Shown piece after piece: positions 1-6,795 of a DNA stretch of 64,000 nucleotides. A program made the position numbers and the translations under genes. The notes below the pieces were generated by a model. It was not told where the DNA came from. It saw only the letters and a list, made by a program, of their open reading frames with translations, and searched no databases. The DNA is taken from NCBI RefSeq assembly GCF_008704935.1, contig NZ_CP023692.1, positions 1,178,001-1,242,000 of the forward strand. Direction: 5' to 3'. Source of the stretch: Streptomyces vinaceus (GTDB taxonomy: Bacteria; Actinomycetota; Actinomycetes; Streptomycetales; Streptomycetaceae). Position 1 is the stretch's first letter, and each line of letters starts with the position of its first letter.

Positions 1-1
1 C

Positions 2-514
2 GCGCCGCTGCCGGCGGAGGCGGCCGACGCCTTCGCCGCGCAGGTGGAGCAGGCCCTGTACGCCTCGAAGATCGTCTCGTACACGCAGGGCTTCCACCAG
101 ATCCAGGCGGGCAGCGAGGAGTACGGCTGGGGCGTGGACCTGGGCGCGGTGTCCTCGCTGTGGCGCGGCGGCTGCATCATCCGGGCGGCGTTCCTGGACC
201 GGATCCGTACGGCGTACGACGCGCAGCCGGATCTGCCGAGCCTGCTGGCGGACCCCGGCTTCGCGCAGGAGATCGGCGAGGCCCAGGAGGACTGGCGGGC
301 CGTCGTGGTGGCGGCGGTGTCGCACGGCATCCCGGTGCCGGCCTTCTCCGCCTCGCTCGCGTACTACGACGCGCTGCGCGCGGAGCGGCTCCCGGCGGCC
401 CTCACCCAGGGCCAGCGGGACTTCTTCGGGGCCCACACCTACCGGCGCACCGACCGCGAGGGCACGTTCCACACCCTCTGGAGCGGCGACCGCTCGGAGG
501 TCCGTACGGCCTAG
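2..514 (+). CDS. gnd: 6-phosphogluconate dehydrogenase, C-terminal part (5' end outside window)
   Basis: This is the last 170 codons of an open frame that enters from the left edge. It carries the C-terminal helical domain of decarboxylating 6-phosphogluconate dehydrogenase, which turns 6-phosphogluconate plus NADP into ribulose-5-phosphate, CO2 and NADPH in the cytosolic pentose phosphate pathway. Diagnostic stretches are KIVSYTQGF, the EYGWGVDLGAVSSLWRGGCI segment, and the end FFGAHTYRRTDREGTFHTLW, which contains the usual Gly-Ala-His-Thr-Tyr and terminal Thr-Leu-Trp. The Rossmann domain and the active-site Lys lie upstream and cannot be checked. The stop codon overlaps the stop of a small opposite-strand Pro-rich frame. 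Confidence 0.93.
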   Translation, partial: APLPAEAADAFAAQVEQALYASKIVSYTQGFHQIQAGSEEYGWGVDLGAVSSLWRGGCIIRAAFLDRIRTAYDAQPDLPSLLADPGFAQEIGEAQEDWRAVVVAAVSHGIPVPAFSASLAYYDALRAERLPAALTQGQRDFFGAHTYRRTDREGTFHTLWSGDRSEVRTA

Positions 515-720
515 GGGGTGCCGCTCAGCGGCCCGGGCTGCGGGATCGGCGCGGGCCCGGGCGGCGGCGGGATCGGGTCCGGCTCGGGCACCGGCCCCGG
601 CACGGGCGGTACGGGCCGCGGGATCGGCTCGGGATCCGGGAAGGGCCGGGGACCGGGCCCGGGCGGCACGGGGTCCGGCTCGGGCACGGGCGGTTCCGTC
701 ATCTCTACGTTTCGCACCAT
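511..720 (-). CDS. Small proline-rich protein, hypothetical
   Basis: This is a possible 69-residue protein made almost entirely of Pro-Xaa-Pro units, with two diverged copies of a PEPDP(I/V)PP block. It starts MVRNVEMTEPPVPEPDP. A GGTGG-like ribosome site precedes the ATG at 720; an internal ATG at 702 has no clear site. There is no signal peptide or membrane segment. Its stop codon overlaps the gnd stop on the other strand. The low-complexity codons keep several frames open here, so it may not be a gene. No function is proposed. Confidence 0.35.
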   Translation of the reverse strand: MVRNVEMTEPPVPEPDPVPPGPGPRPFPDPEPIPRPVPPVPGPVPEPDPIPPPPGPAPIPQPGPLSGTP

Positions 721-773
721 GCCCCCCACCTTCCCCGCATCCGCCCCGCTACGCCCCCCGTACGCCCGGCGAG

Positions 774-814
774 GACGGCGCCCCCGGCAGCTCTTCGCTG
801 CCGGGGGCGCCGTC
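774..814 (-). terminator. Strong hairpin terminator of the FG-GAP gene
   Basis: There is a perfect 17-bp stem (774-790 with 798-814) and a 7-nt loop. It begins 15 nt past the stop codon of the gene ending at 829. There is no T tract, which is normal for Streptomyces terminators. Confidence 0.8.
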
Positions 815-828
815 GTACGCGTCGGGGA

Positions 829-2601
829 TCAGCGCCCGGAGACCGGGATCCCGTCGAGGCCCGCGGCGCCGCCGCGGAAGGCGACGGCCCTCCCGTCGGC
901 CGTGACGGCCCACAGGTCCGCCGCGCCGTCGCCGGTGAGGTCACCGCTCGACCCGAGGACCGGGTAGGCCGCCCGGGCGATGCCCGAGCCGATCTTCACC
1001 CGGTTCGCGGTCACTCCCCAGGCGGCGGGGTCCGGCTTTCCGTCCGCGCCCTTGACCCCGTATACGGCGAACACGTCGCCCGAGGCGTTGTCGCGCAGCC
1101 ACAGGTCGGCGAGGCCGTCACCGTTCGTGTCGCCCGGGACGACCACCGTGTGGGCGTCCCAGTCGGCGCCGCCGACGAGGACCGGCGCCGTGGCGTCGAG
1201 CAGGCTCATGCCGTTGCCGTAGTACGCCCAGAGCTCCTTGCCCCGCTTCACGAGCAGGTCGGGGACGCCGTCCCCGTTGAGGTCGCCCGCGTCGACGATG
1301 TCCTCGGCGTCGTGCCAGTGGTCGTCGCCGCTCTCGCAGCCGAGGTCGGGATCCGCGACCGGGCAGGTGACGGTCAGTTCGGTGCGCTCGTCCCGGACGA
1401 CACCGGTGCCGGGGTTCGGGTAGACCCAGAGCGTGTTCTTGCGCGCGACCTCGTTGTACTCCATCACCACGAGGTCGTTGTGGCCGCGGCCGGACCAGTC
1501 GCCGCTCGCGACGGCCTTCGCGCCTGCGGGCAGGGTGATCCCGCCGTCGACGGCCGGCGCGAAGGTGCCGTCGCCGCGGCCGGCGGAGAACCGCAGCCGC
1601 CCGTCGGCGCCGAGGCTCCACACGTCGCGCAGGCCGTCGCCGTTGAGGTCGCCGGCCCGGTCGGGACCGCCTGGGCGCTTGTTCACGTAGAACAGGTAGG
1701 TCGCGGTGTCGGAGCGGAGGCCGGCCTTGTCGACGCTGTACGCGTAGACGGAGTGCGGGCCTTCGGAGGGCGGTGTGAGGGAGACGGCCGCGCCGGGCGC
1801 CGCCGTGGCCTGCGCGGGCGCGAAGTCCGTCCAGTAGACGACCTTCTCGATGTTCGCGGAAGCGCCCGTGCCGAAGGTGAACGTGCCCGCGGTGCCGGCC
1901 GTGCCGGTCTGCGCGGGCCATCCGTCCTTGCCGTCCGGGTACTCGGCGGAGGCGATGACCGGCGGCGCCGGCCGGGCCACGTCCGCGTCGAGCTTCACGC
2001 TCGTCGGCGCGAAACGCTTCCAGGCACCGGTGTCGGACTCGTCGGCCGCGAAGAGGCCGACCGTGACGGTGGCGAGGTTCTTCGCCGCCGCCTCCTTGAT
2101 CAGCGCGGTCGCGTCGAACGCGAGCTCGCCGGCCGCGCAGTTCGTACGGCCCTTCGCGGCGCTCACGGTGGACAGCTTGACGCCCTTGGCGGGCTGCTTG
2201 TTCCAGGTGGTCGTGGCGGACACGGCGCCCGTGCTCCACAGCTCGACCGGCTTCGCCGTGCAGGACGGCGCGCCCGTGTTGGCGATCCGGAAGGTCGCGG
2301 AGTTCACCGTCGCGCCCTTGAGGCGGGAGGTGTCCAGCTGGACGTACGAGCGGGTCAGCCCCTGGGCGGCGGAGCCCTCGTTGCCGGCCCGGAGCTCCTC
2401 GGCCGCGTTCCAGTACGAGCGGGTGGGGTTCTTCTTCGACACGTGGGTCCAGGCCTGCGCGGCGACGGGCGCCTCCCCCGCACCCGCGACGCGCACGGCC
2501 GGCCCGGCGGCCAGGGCTGTTGGCGCCGATATGGCGGCACCGGTCACGGTCAGGCCGCTGACCAGCGCCAACGAGATCGCGCCGGACTTCTTCTTGTACA
2601 T
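829..2601 (-). CDS. Secreted DNRLRE-domain and FG-GAP/VCBS repeat protein
   Basis: This 590-residue exported protein starts at ATG 2601, which has a GGAG site 8 nt upstream; the frame continues further 5' without a better start. The N-terminus (MYKKKSGAISLAL, hydrophobic core, APTALAA) is a signal peptide. Residues about 35-185 resemble a DNRLRE domain, including the TTWNKQPAKG motif typical of these surface-associated modules. The C-terminal half has Ca-binding FG-GAP-like repeats with loops such as DLNGDGLRDV, DLNGDGVPDLL, DTNGDGLADLW and DLTGDGAADLW, as found in integrin-like propellers. Similar Streptomyces proteins are extracellular and of unknown role, probably adhesion or polymer binding. 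A strong hairpin follows the gene, and a perfect inverted repeat lies at its promoter. Confidence 0.85.
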   Translation of the reverse strand: MYKKKSGAISLALVSGLTVTGAAISAPTALAAGPAVRVAGAGEAPVAAQAWTHVSKKNPTRSYWNAAEELRAGNEGSAAQGLTRSYVQLDTSRLKGATVNSATFRIANTGAPSCTAKPVELWSTGAVSATTTWNKQPAKGVKLSTVSAAKGRTNCAAGELAFDATALIKEAAAKNLATVTVGLFAADESDTGAWKRFAPTSVKLDADVARPAPPVIASAEYPDGKDGWPAQTGTAGTAGTFTFGTGASANIEKVVYWTDFAPAQATAAPGAAVSLTPPSEGPHSVYAYSVDKAGLRSDTATYLFYVNKRPGGPDRAGDLNGDGLRDVWSLGADGRLRFSAGRGDGTFAPAVDGGITLPAGAKAVASGDWSGRGHNDLVVMEYNEVARKNTLWVYPNPGTGVVRDERTELTVTCPVADPDLGCESGDDHWHDAEDIVDAGDLNGDGVPDLLVKRGKELWAYYGNGMSLLDATAPVLVGGADWDAHTVVVPGDTNGDGLADLWLRDNASGDVFAVYGVKGADGKPDPAAWGVTANRVKIGSGIARAAYPVLGSSGDLTGDGAADLWAVTADGRAVAFRGGAAGLDGIPVSGR

Positions 2602-2611
2602 GTAGGGCTCC

Positions 2612-2657
2612 AGATGTCGATCAGTCCGGCGCGATCCTAGCCGCGTGATCGACATCT
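2612..2657. promoter_or_regulatory. 12-bp perfect inverted repeat around a -10-like box upstream of the FG-GAP gene
   Basis: Arms AGATGTCGATCA (2612-2623) and TGATCGACATCT (2646-2657) are perfect complements separated by 22 nt. On the minus strand the spacer contains TAGGAT (complement of 2634-2639), a good Streptomyces -10 hexamer. The repeat overlaps the stop codon of the racemase-like gene and ends 11 nt before the FG-GAP start codon. It could be an operator pair or an RNA hairpin separating the two genes. Confidence 0.5.
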
Positions 2658-3304
2658 TCGTGTGGATTAACGGCCCCTTGACGGGCCGCGTGCGCGGCGG
2701 CGGCCAGGCCGGGGGCCGGGCTGGCCAGGATCGGGGTGGACGTCCTGGTCAGGAGCGTGGCGTCGGCCATCGAGGCCTGGGCCAGGACCAGGGCGTCCGC
2801 CTCGGTGACGCCGTCCGCCGCCCGGGCCACGAGGGCGAGGTAGCCCGCGGTGTCGCCGGCCTCGAAGCGGGACCAGGCGTGCGCGACCAGGTGCGTGGTG
2901 ACCGACACCGGGCGGCCGGCCCGCTCGGCCTCCTCCGCCAGCAGGGCGACCGTCGGGGCCAGCGTCGACTCCACGGTGGCCAGCACCGTGATGCGCGCGC
3001 CCGTACGGACGGCCCGCGCGGCCATCGGACGGTCGACGCGCAGGACCGGGACACCGAGCTCCGGCGCCAGGGACTCCGCGACGGCGCCGATGGTCGAGCA
3101 GGTGACGAGGACGGGGCCGGCGGAGCCGGTCAGCAGGGCCCGGAGGGCCGCAGCCACCGAGTCCGGGCCGTCCGTACGGGCCCGGTCCAGCAGCTCCGGC
3201 GCCACCAGGTGGCGCAGTACGGTCCCGGGGTGGTCCCGGTCCCGCAGGGCGTCGAAGACCGGCACGTGGACCGGCGAGGTGTGCAGCAGCGTCAGGCGCG
3301 TCAC
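2621..3304 (-). CDS. Asp/Glu racemase-superfamily protein
   Basis: This 227-residue cytosolic protein has the fold signature of the aspartate/glutamate/hydantoin racemase superfamily. A catalytic-type cysteine sits in VLVTCSTIGA (near residue 90) and a second half carries the repeated Rossmann-like pattern. The second catalytic Cys expected in true amino-acid racemases is not evident: the matching stretch reads LVLAQASMA, with Ala/Ser. Racemase activity is therefore uncertain, and a maleate-isomerase or decarboxylase-like role is possible. The start is GTG 3304, overlapping the GNAT stop by 4 nt (GTGA), so it is translationally coupled as third gene of the panD operon. Confidence 0.7.
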   Translation of the reverse strand: MTRLTLLHTSPVHVPVFDALRDRDHPGTVLRHLVAPELLDRARTDGPDSVAAALRALLTGSAGPVLVTCSTIGAVAESLAPELGVPVLRVDRPMAARAVRTGARITVLATVESTLAPTVALLAEEAERAGRPVSVTTHLVAHAWSRFEAGDTAGYLALVARAADGVTEADALVLAQASMADATLLTRTSTPILASPAPGLAAAAHAARQGAVNPHEDVDHAARIAPD

Positions 3305-3660
3305 CACAGGTCGGGGCTGGCGTCCAGCTGCTGCTTCGCCGCCGCGACCACCTCGGCCGGCGCCTCGGGAGCCTGGTCGGGGTGGCGGCCGGCCCAGCTC
3401 GCCGCGTACGGGCAGAGCGGGACCACGGGCACCCCCTCGGCGGCGGCGATCCCGTAGAACGCCTTCACCAGGTCCCCGGCGATGCCCCGCCCCTCGTGCC
3501 CGGGCTCGACGATCGTGTGCACCGCCACGAGGGCGTGGGGCCGCGCGTCGAGCACGAAGTACGCGATGAGGCCGACCACCTCGCCGTCCTCGACGGCCAG
3601 CAGCCGCCCCGCGTCACGGTCGTCCTTGAACTCGATGGCCCCGGCCTCGGTCTTCGACAT
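3301..3660 (-). CDS. Short GNAT-fold acetyltransferase-like protein (Acetyltransf_CG type)
   Basis: This 119-residue single-domain protein resembles the short GCN5-related family seen in many bacteria. It has a central strand VAVHTIVEPGHEGRGIAGDLVKAF, which includes the acetyl-CoA pyrophosphate loop EGRGIA, and a C-terminal VPLCPYAASWAGRHP motif typical of this subfamily. The substrate is unknown. It starts at ATG 3660 with a GGGGAG site, 15 nt after panD, and overlaps the next gene by 4 nt. Linkage to panD is notable because enterobacterial PanZ/PanM, which triggers PanD cleavage, is also GNAT-like; a similar role here is only a guess. Confidence 0.82.
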   Translation of the reverse strand: MSKTEAGAIEFKDDRDAGRLLAVEDGEVVGLIAYFVLDARPHALVAVHTIVEPGHEGRGIAGDLVKAFYGIAAAEGVPVVPLCPYAASWAGRHPDQAPEAPAEVVAAAKQQLDASPDLW

Positions 3661-3675
3661 GGTCCCCGACTCCCC

Positions 3676-4095
3676 TCAGACAGCCACCGCGTGGGGGCTG
3701 CGCTCCTGGTCCGTTCCCGGTACCGGGGCGGACGGATCCGCACCCAGTTCGATGATGCGATTGTCCGCGTCCACGTGGACGACGCGCGGCTTCAACACCC
3801 TTGCCTCGGCGTCCTCGACCTGTGCGTAGCTGATGAGGATGACGAGGTCCCCGGGGTGCACGAGGTGTGCGGCGGCGCCGTTGATCCCGATGACCCCGGA
3901 ACCGCGCTCGCCCTCGATGACGTACGTCTCCAGCCGCGCCCCGTTGGTGATGTCCACGATGTGGACGAGCTCCCCGGGCAGCAGATCCGCCGCGTCGAGC
4001 AGATCGGCGTCGATCGTCACGGAGCCGACGTAGTGCAGGTCGGCCTGGGTGACGGTGGCCCGATGGATCTTGGACTTGAACATGGTGCGCAGCAT
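3676..4095 (-). CDS. panD: Aspartate 1-decarboxylase precursor
   Basis: PanD makes beta-alanine from L-aspartate for pantothenate and coenzyme A. The 139-residue proenzyme has the full family pattern: [29 protein letters not shown], with self-cleavage expected between Gly24 and Ser25 to create the pyruvoyl cofactor. Also present are the conserved [13 protein letters not shown] segment (here [13 protein letters not shown]) and the LISYAQV strand. The start ATG 4095 has a GGGAG site. It heads an operon with a GNAT protein and a racemase-like protein, both on the minus strand. The 237-nt gap to the divergent PP2C gene must contain its promoter. Confidence 0.96.
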   Translation of the reverse strand: MLRTMFKSKIHRATVTQADLHYVGSVTIDADLLDAADLLPGELVHIVDITNGARLETYVIEGERGSGVIGINGAAAHLVHPGDLVILISYAQVEDAEARVLKPRVVHVDADNRIIELGADPSAPVPGTDQERSPHAVAV

Positions 4096-4278
4096 GGAGC
4101 AACTCCCGGTGTGTCTGCTCCCCGCCTGCGGTGTGCAGGTCGAGGGCCGCCTCGCAAGGGCGGGGCCAGCCTACGCAGCCGGGGGCCGCTCGGCCAGACC
4201 GGGCCGGGCCCGGCCCGGCGGGGCGGGGGGCGGCTCCGGCGGGGCTCGACCCAGGCTGCACAAGCGGTGACGCAGAGC

Positions 4279-4284
4279 GATAAT
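4279..4284 (+). promoter_or_regulatory. Possible -10 box of the PP2C gene
   Basis: GATAAT lies in the otherwise very GC-rich gap 49 nt before the GTG at 4333. No convincing -35 hexamer is visible at 16-18 nt spacing, so it might serve an alternative sigma factor or need an activator. Confidence 0.3.
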
Positions 4285-4332
4285 CGGAGCAGTACGCAGT
4301 GAGTCGTTCCGCGGATCGGGAAGTGGGGCGCA

Positions 4333-6783
4333 GTGATGCACGACCCGGTGTTCCACGATGCCTCCGGCGTGGTTGCGGAACCGGGTGAGGAGACGTACGC
4401 CCTGCTCGACGCCCACGGAGTGGTCATCGGGTGGGGGCCGGGGGCGGAGCGGCTGCTGGGCTACACCCCGCGCGAGGTGCACGGGCTGCGCGGGGCCGAT
4501 CTGCTGCTCTCGCGCTCCGAGCCGGGGCACGCGGTGCTGAGGCACCGCAGCGGGCGCGAGGTCGAGGTGGCGCTCCACGCGCGGCCCATGATGTCCACGG
4601 CCGGAGAACGGCAGTGGCTGATCCAGGCGACCGACACCGACGCCACGCGGCGGCGCGAGCTCAGCGAGGCCCTGATCAGGGGGTTGTTCACCGAGTCCCC
4701 TTTCCTCATCGACGTCTTCGACACCCAGCTGCGCTTCATCGCGCAGAACGACGCCCTGCGGCGCGGCGCGGGCTTCGCCAACGAGGAGTTCGTCGGGCGC
4801 ACGATGTCCGAGGTGGCGCCGCCCGATCTGCTGGACATGGCGGCCCTCGAAGCACGCCAGCGCCATGTCCTGGAGACGGGCGAGGCCTTGGTGCAGACCG
4901 AGGTACGGGGCCTGCTGCGCGGCGATCCCGACCGGCAGCACGTCTGGTCCGAGACCATCCTCCCGCTGCGCAGCAGCTCCGGCGAGCTGATCGCGCTCGC
5001 GCACACCGTGGCCGACGTCACCGAACGGGCCCGGGCGCGCGAGCGGTTGGCGCTGGTCAACGACGCGAGTACGCGCATCGGCACCACGCTGGACGTGCTG
5101 CGCACGGCGCAGGAGCTGGTCGAGGTGGCGGTGCCGGAGTTCGCCGACCACGCCTACGTCGACCTGCCCGCCCCGGTCCTCGGCGGCGAGGAGCCGCTCG
5201 TCGGCACGGTGGGCGAGGCCGTGACCCTGCTGCGTGCGGCGACCTCCTCCGCGCCGGGGATCCCGGTCAAGGCGGCGGTCGCGACGGGCGATCCCGACCC
5301 CTTCACCACCGGGCCGGGTTCCCTGTTCACCCGGGCCATGGCCGGGGGCGAACCTCTGCTGCTGACCGGCGAGCAGCTGATCGCGGAGCTCGCCCCGGTC
5401 GACCCGGCGCAGGCCGAGCGGGTCCGTACGTACGGGGTGCACTCCTGGCTGCTCGTACCGATGTCCGCCCGCGGGGCGGTGCTCGGCGCCGCCGTGTTCG
5501 TACGCCAGGCCCGCGCCCACGGGTTCGAGCCGGACGACGTCCTGCTGGCCGAGGAGATCTCGGCGCGGGCCGCAGTGTGCATCGACAACGCGAGCCGGTA
5601 CACGCGCGAGCGGACGGCCGCGCTGGCCCTGCGGCGCAGTCTGCTGCCCCAGCGGCTGCCGGTCCTCGGCGCGCTGGAGGCGGTGACCCGCTACCTGCCC
5701 GCGCACGGTCAGGCGGAGCTGGGCGGGGCCTGGTACGACGTGATCCCGCTGTCGGGGGCGCGGGTGGCGCTGGTGGTGGGCGACGCGCAGGGGCGCGGTC
5801 TGACCGCCGCCGTGACCATGGGCCGGCTGCGGACGGCGGTGCGGACCCTCGCGGACCTCGACCTGTCCCCCGACGAACTGCTCTCGTACATGGACGACCA
5901 GATCCACCGCTTCGTGGACGAGCACGGCGACGAGGAGGCCGGCGGGCGGCGGCGGGGCGGCGCCGCCGGGACGACCTGCGCGTACGCCGTCTTCGACCCG
6001 ATCACGCGGCAGTTGGCCGTGGCGTGCGCGGGCCATCCGCCGCCCGTGCTCGCCCCGGTCGGCGGGACTCCCGCCATCGTGGCCCTGCCGGCGGGTCCGC
6101 CGCTCGGCCTCGGCGGATCGCCGTTCGAGGGGGCGGAGTTGACGCTGGACGACGGGGACGTCCTGGTGCTGTACAGCCACGGCCTGGTCGCGGCCCCCGA
6201 CCGGGAGGTGGACCTCGGCCTCGACCGGCTCCCGGAGGCGCTCTCGGGCATCGCGCTCACCCCGCCGAACGGGCTCGACCAGGCCTGCGACGCGGTGATC
6301 GGCCGGCTGCTCCCGGTGCTGCCGCAGAACGACGTGGCGGTGCTGATGGTGCGCCTGCACGAGCTCCCGGCCGAGCACCACGTCACATGGGACCTGCCGG
6401 CGGAGCCGGAGGTCGTGGCCCGCGCCCGTACGCTCGCGACGCGGCAGCTGGCCGTATGGGGCCTGCAGGAGCTGGAGTTCACCACGGAACTGGTGGTCAG
6501 CGAGCTGGTCACCAACGCGATCCGGTACGGCAGCGAGCCGATCCAGCTGCGGATGATCCGCGACCGCGAGCTGATCTGCGAGGTCTCGGACGGCAGCAGC
6601 ACCACCCCGCACGTGCGGCGCGCGGAGGAGACGGACGAGGGAGGGCGCGGGTTGTTCATGGTGGCGCAGCTGGCCCAGCTGTGGGGGACCCGCTACCACG
6701 CCCGCGGCAAGACCATCTGGACCGAACAGCCCTTCCCCGAGGGGTTCCTGGAGGAGGCCGGGGCCTCCTCCAGGAAGGGCTGA
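4333..6783 (+). CDS. PAS-PAS-GAF-PP2C (SpoIIE) phosphatase with C-terminal HATPase_c domain
   Basis: This 816-residue soluble multidomain regulator has PAS-like sensor segments at about 15-110 and 120-235 and a GAF domain at about 245-410. A PP2C/SpoIIE phosphatase at about 430-680 has metal-binding motifs GGAWYDVIPL, VVGDAQGRGL and CAGHPPPVL. An RsbW-type HATPase_c domain at about 690-800 has the N-box ELVVSELVTNAIRYG and a GRGLFMV G-box. The polypeptide thus carries both activities of a partner-switching pathway, an anti-sigma-type kinase and an anti-anti-sigma phosphatase. Start codons GTG 4333 and ATG 4336 are adjacent; either may be used. It converges on the EF-G gene, and a hairpin overlaps its last codons. 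Confidence 0.92.
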   Translation: MMHDPVFHDASGVVAEPGEETYALLDAHGVVIGWGPGAERLLGYTPREVHGLRGADLLLSRSEPGHAVLRHRSGREVEVALHARPMMSTAGERQWLIQATDTDATRRRELSEALIRGLFTESPFLIDVFDTQLRFIAQNDALRRGAGFANEEFVGRTMSEVAPPDLLDMAALEARQRHVLETGEALVQTEVRGLLRGDPDRQHVWSETILPLRSSSGELIALAHTVADVTERARARERLALVNDASTRIGTTLDVLRTAQELVEVAVPEFADHAYVDLPAPVLGGEEPLVGTVGEAVTLLRAATSSAPGIPVKAAVATGDPDPFTTGPGSLFTRAMAGGEPLLLTGEQLIAELAPVDPAQAERVRTYGVHSWLLVPMSARGAVLGAAVFVRQARAHGFEPDDVLLAEEISARAAVCIDNASRYTRERTAALALRRSLLPQRLPVLGALEAVTRYLPAHGQAELGGAWYDVIPLSGARVALVVGDAQGRGLTAAVTMGRLRTAVRTLADLDLSPDELLSYMDDQIHRFVDEHGDEEAGGRRRGGAAGTTCAYAVFDPITRQLAVACAGHPPPVLAPVGGTPAIVALPAGPPLGLGGSPFEGAELTLDDGDVLVLYSHGLVAAPDREVDLGLDRLPEALSGIALTPPNGLDQACDAVIGRLLPVLPQNDVAVLMVRLHELPAEHHVTWDLPAEPEVVARARTLATRQLAVWGLQELEFTTELVVSELVTNAIRYGSEPIQLRMIRDRELICEVSDGSSTTPHVRRAEETDEGGRGLFMVAQLAQLWGTRYHARGKTIWTEQPFPEGFLEEAGASSRKG
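6745..6776. terminator. Hairpin inside the last codons of the PP2C gene, probably bidirectional
   Basis: There is a perfect 15-bp stem (6745-6759 with 6762-6776) and a 2-nt loop, ending 4 nt before the TGA at 6781. The convergent EF-G gene stops at 6796, so the same hairpin can end both transcripts. The stem is translated as the C-terminus of the phosphatase. Confidence 0.65.
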
Positions 6784-6795
6784 GCGCGGTGCCCG

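Noticed and set aside
160..2640. Long plus-strand open frame opposite gnd end, FG-GAP gene and beyond
   Set aside because: Arg/Gly/Val-rich shadow translation; the opposite strand has signal peptide, DNRLRE and FG-GAP motifs and correct codon bias.
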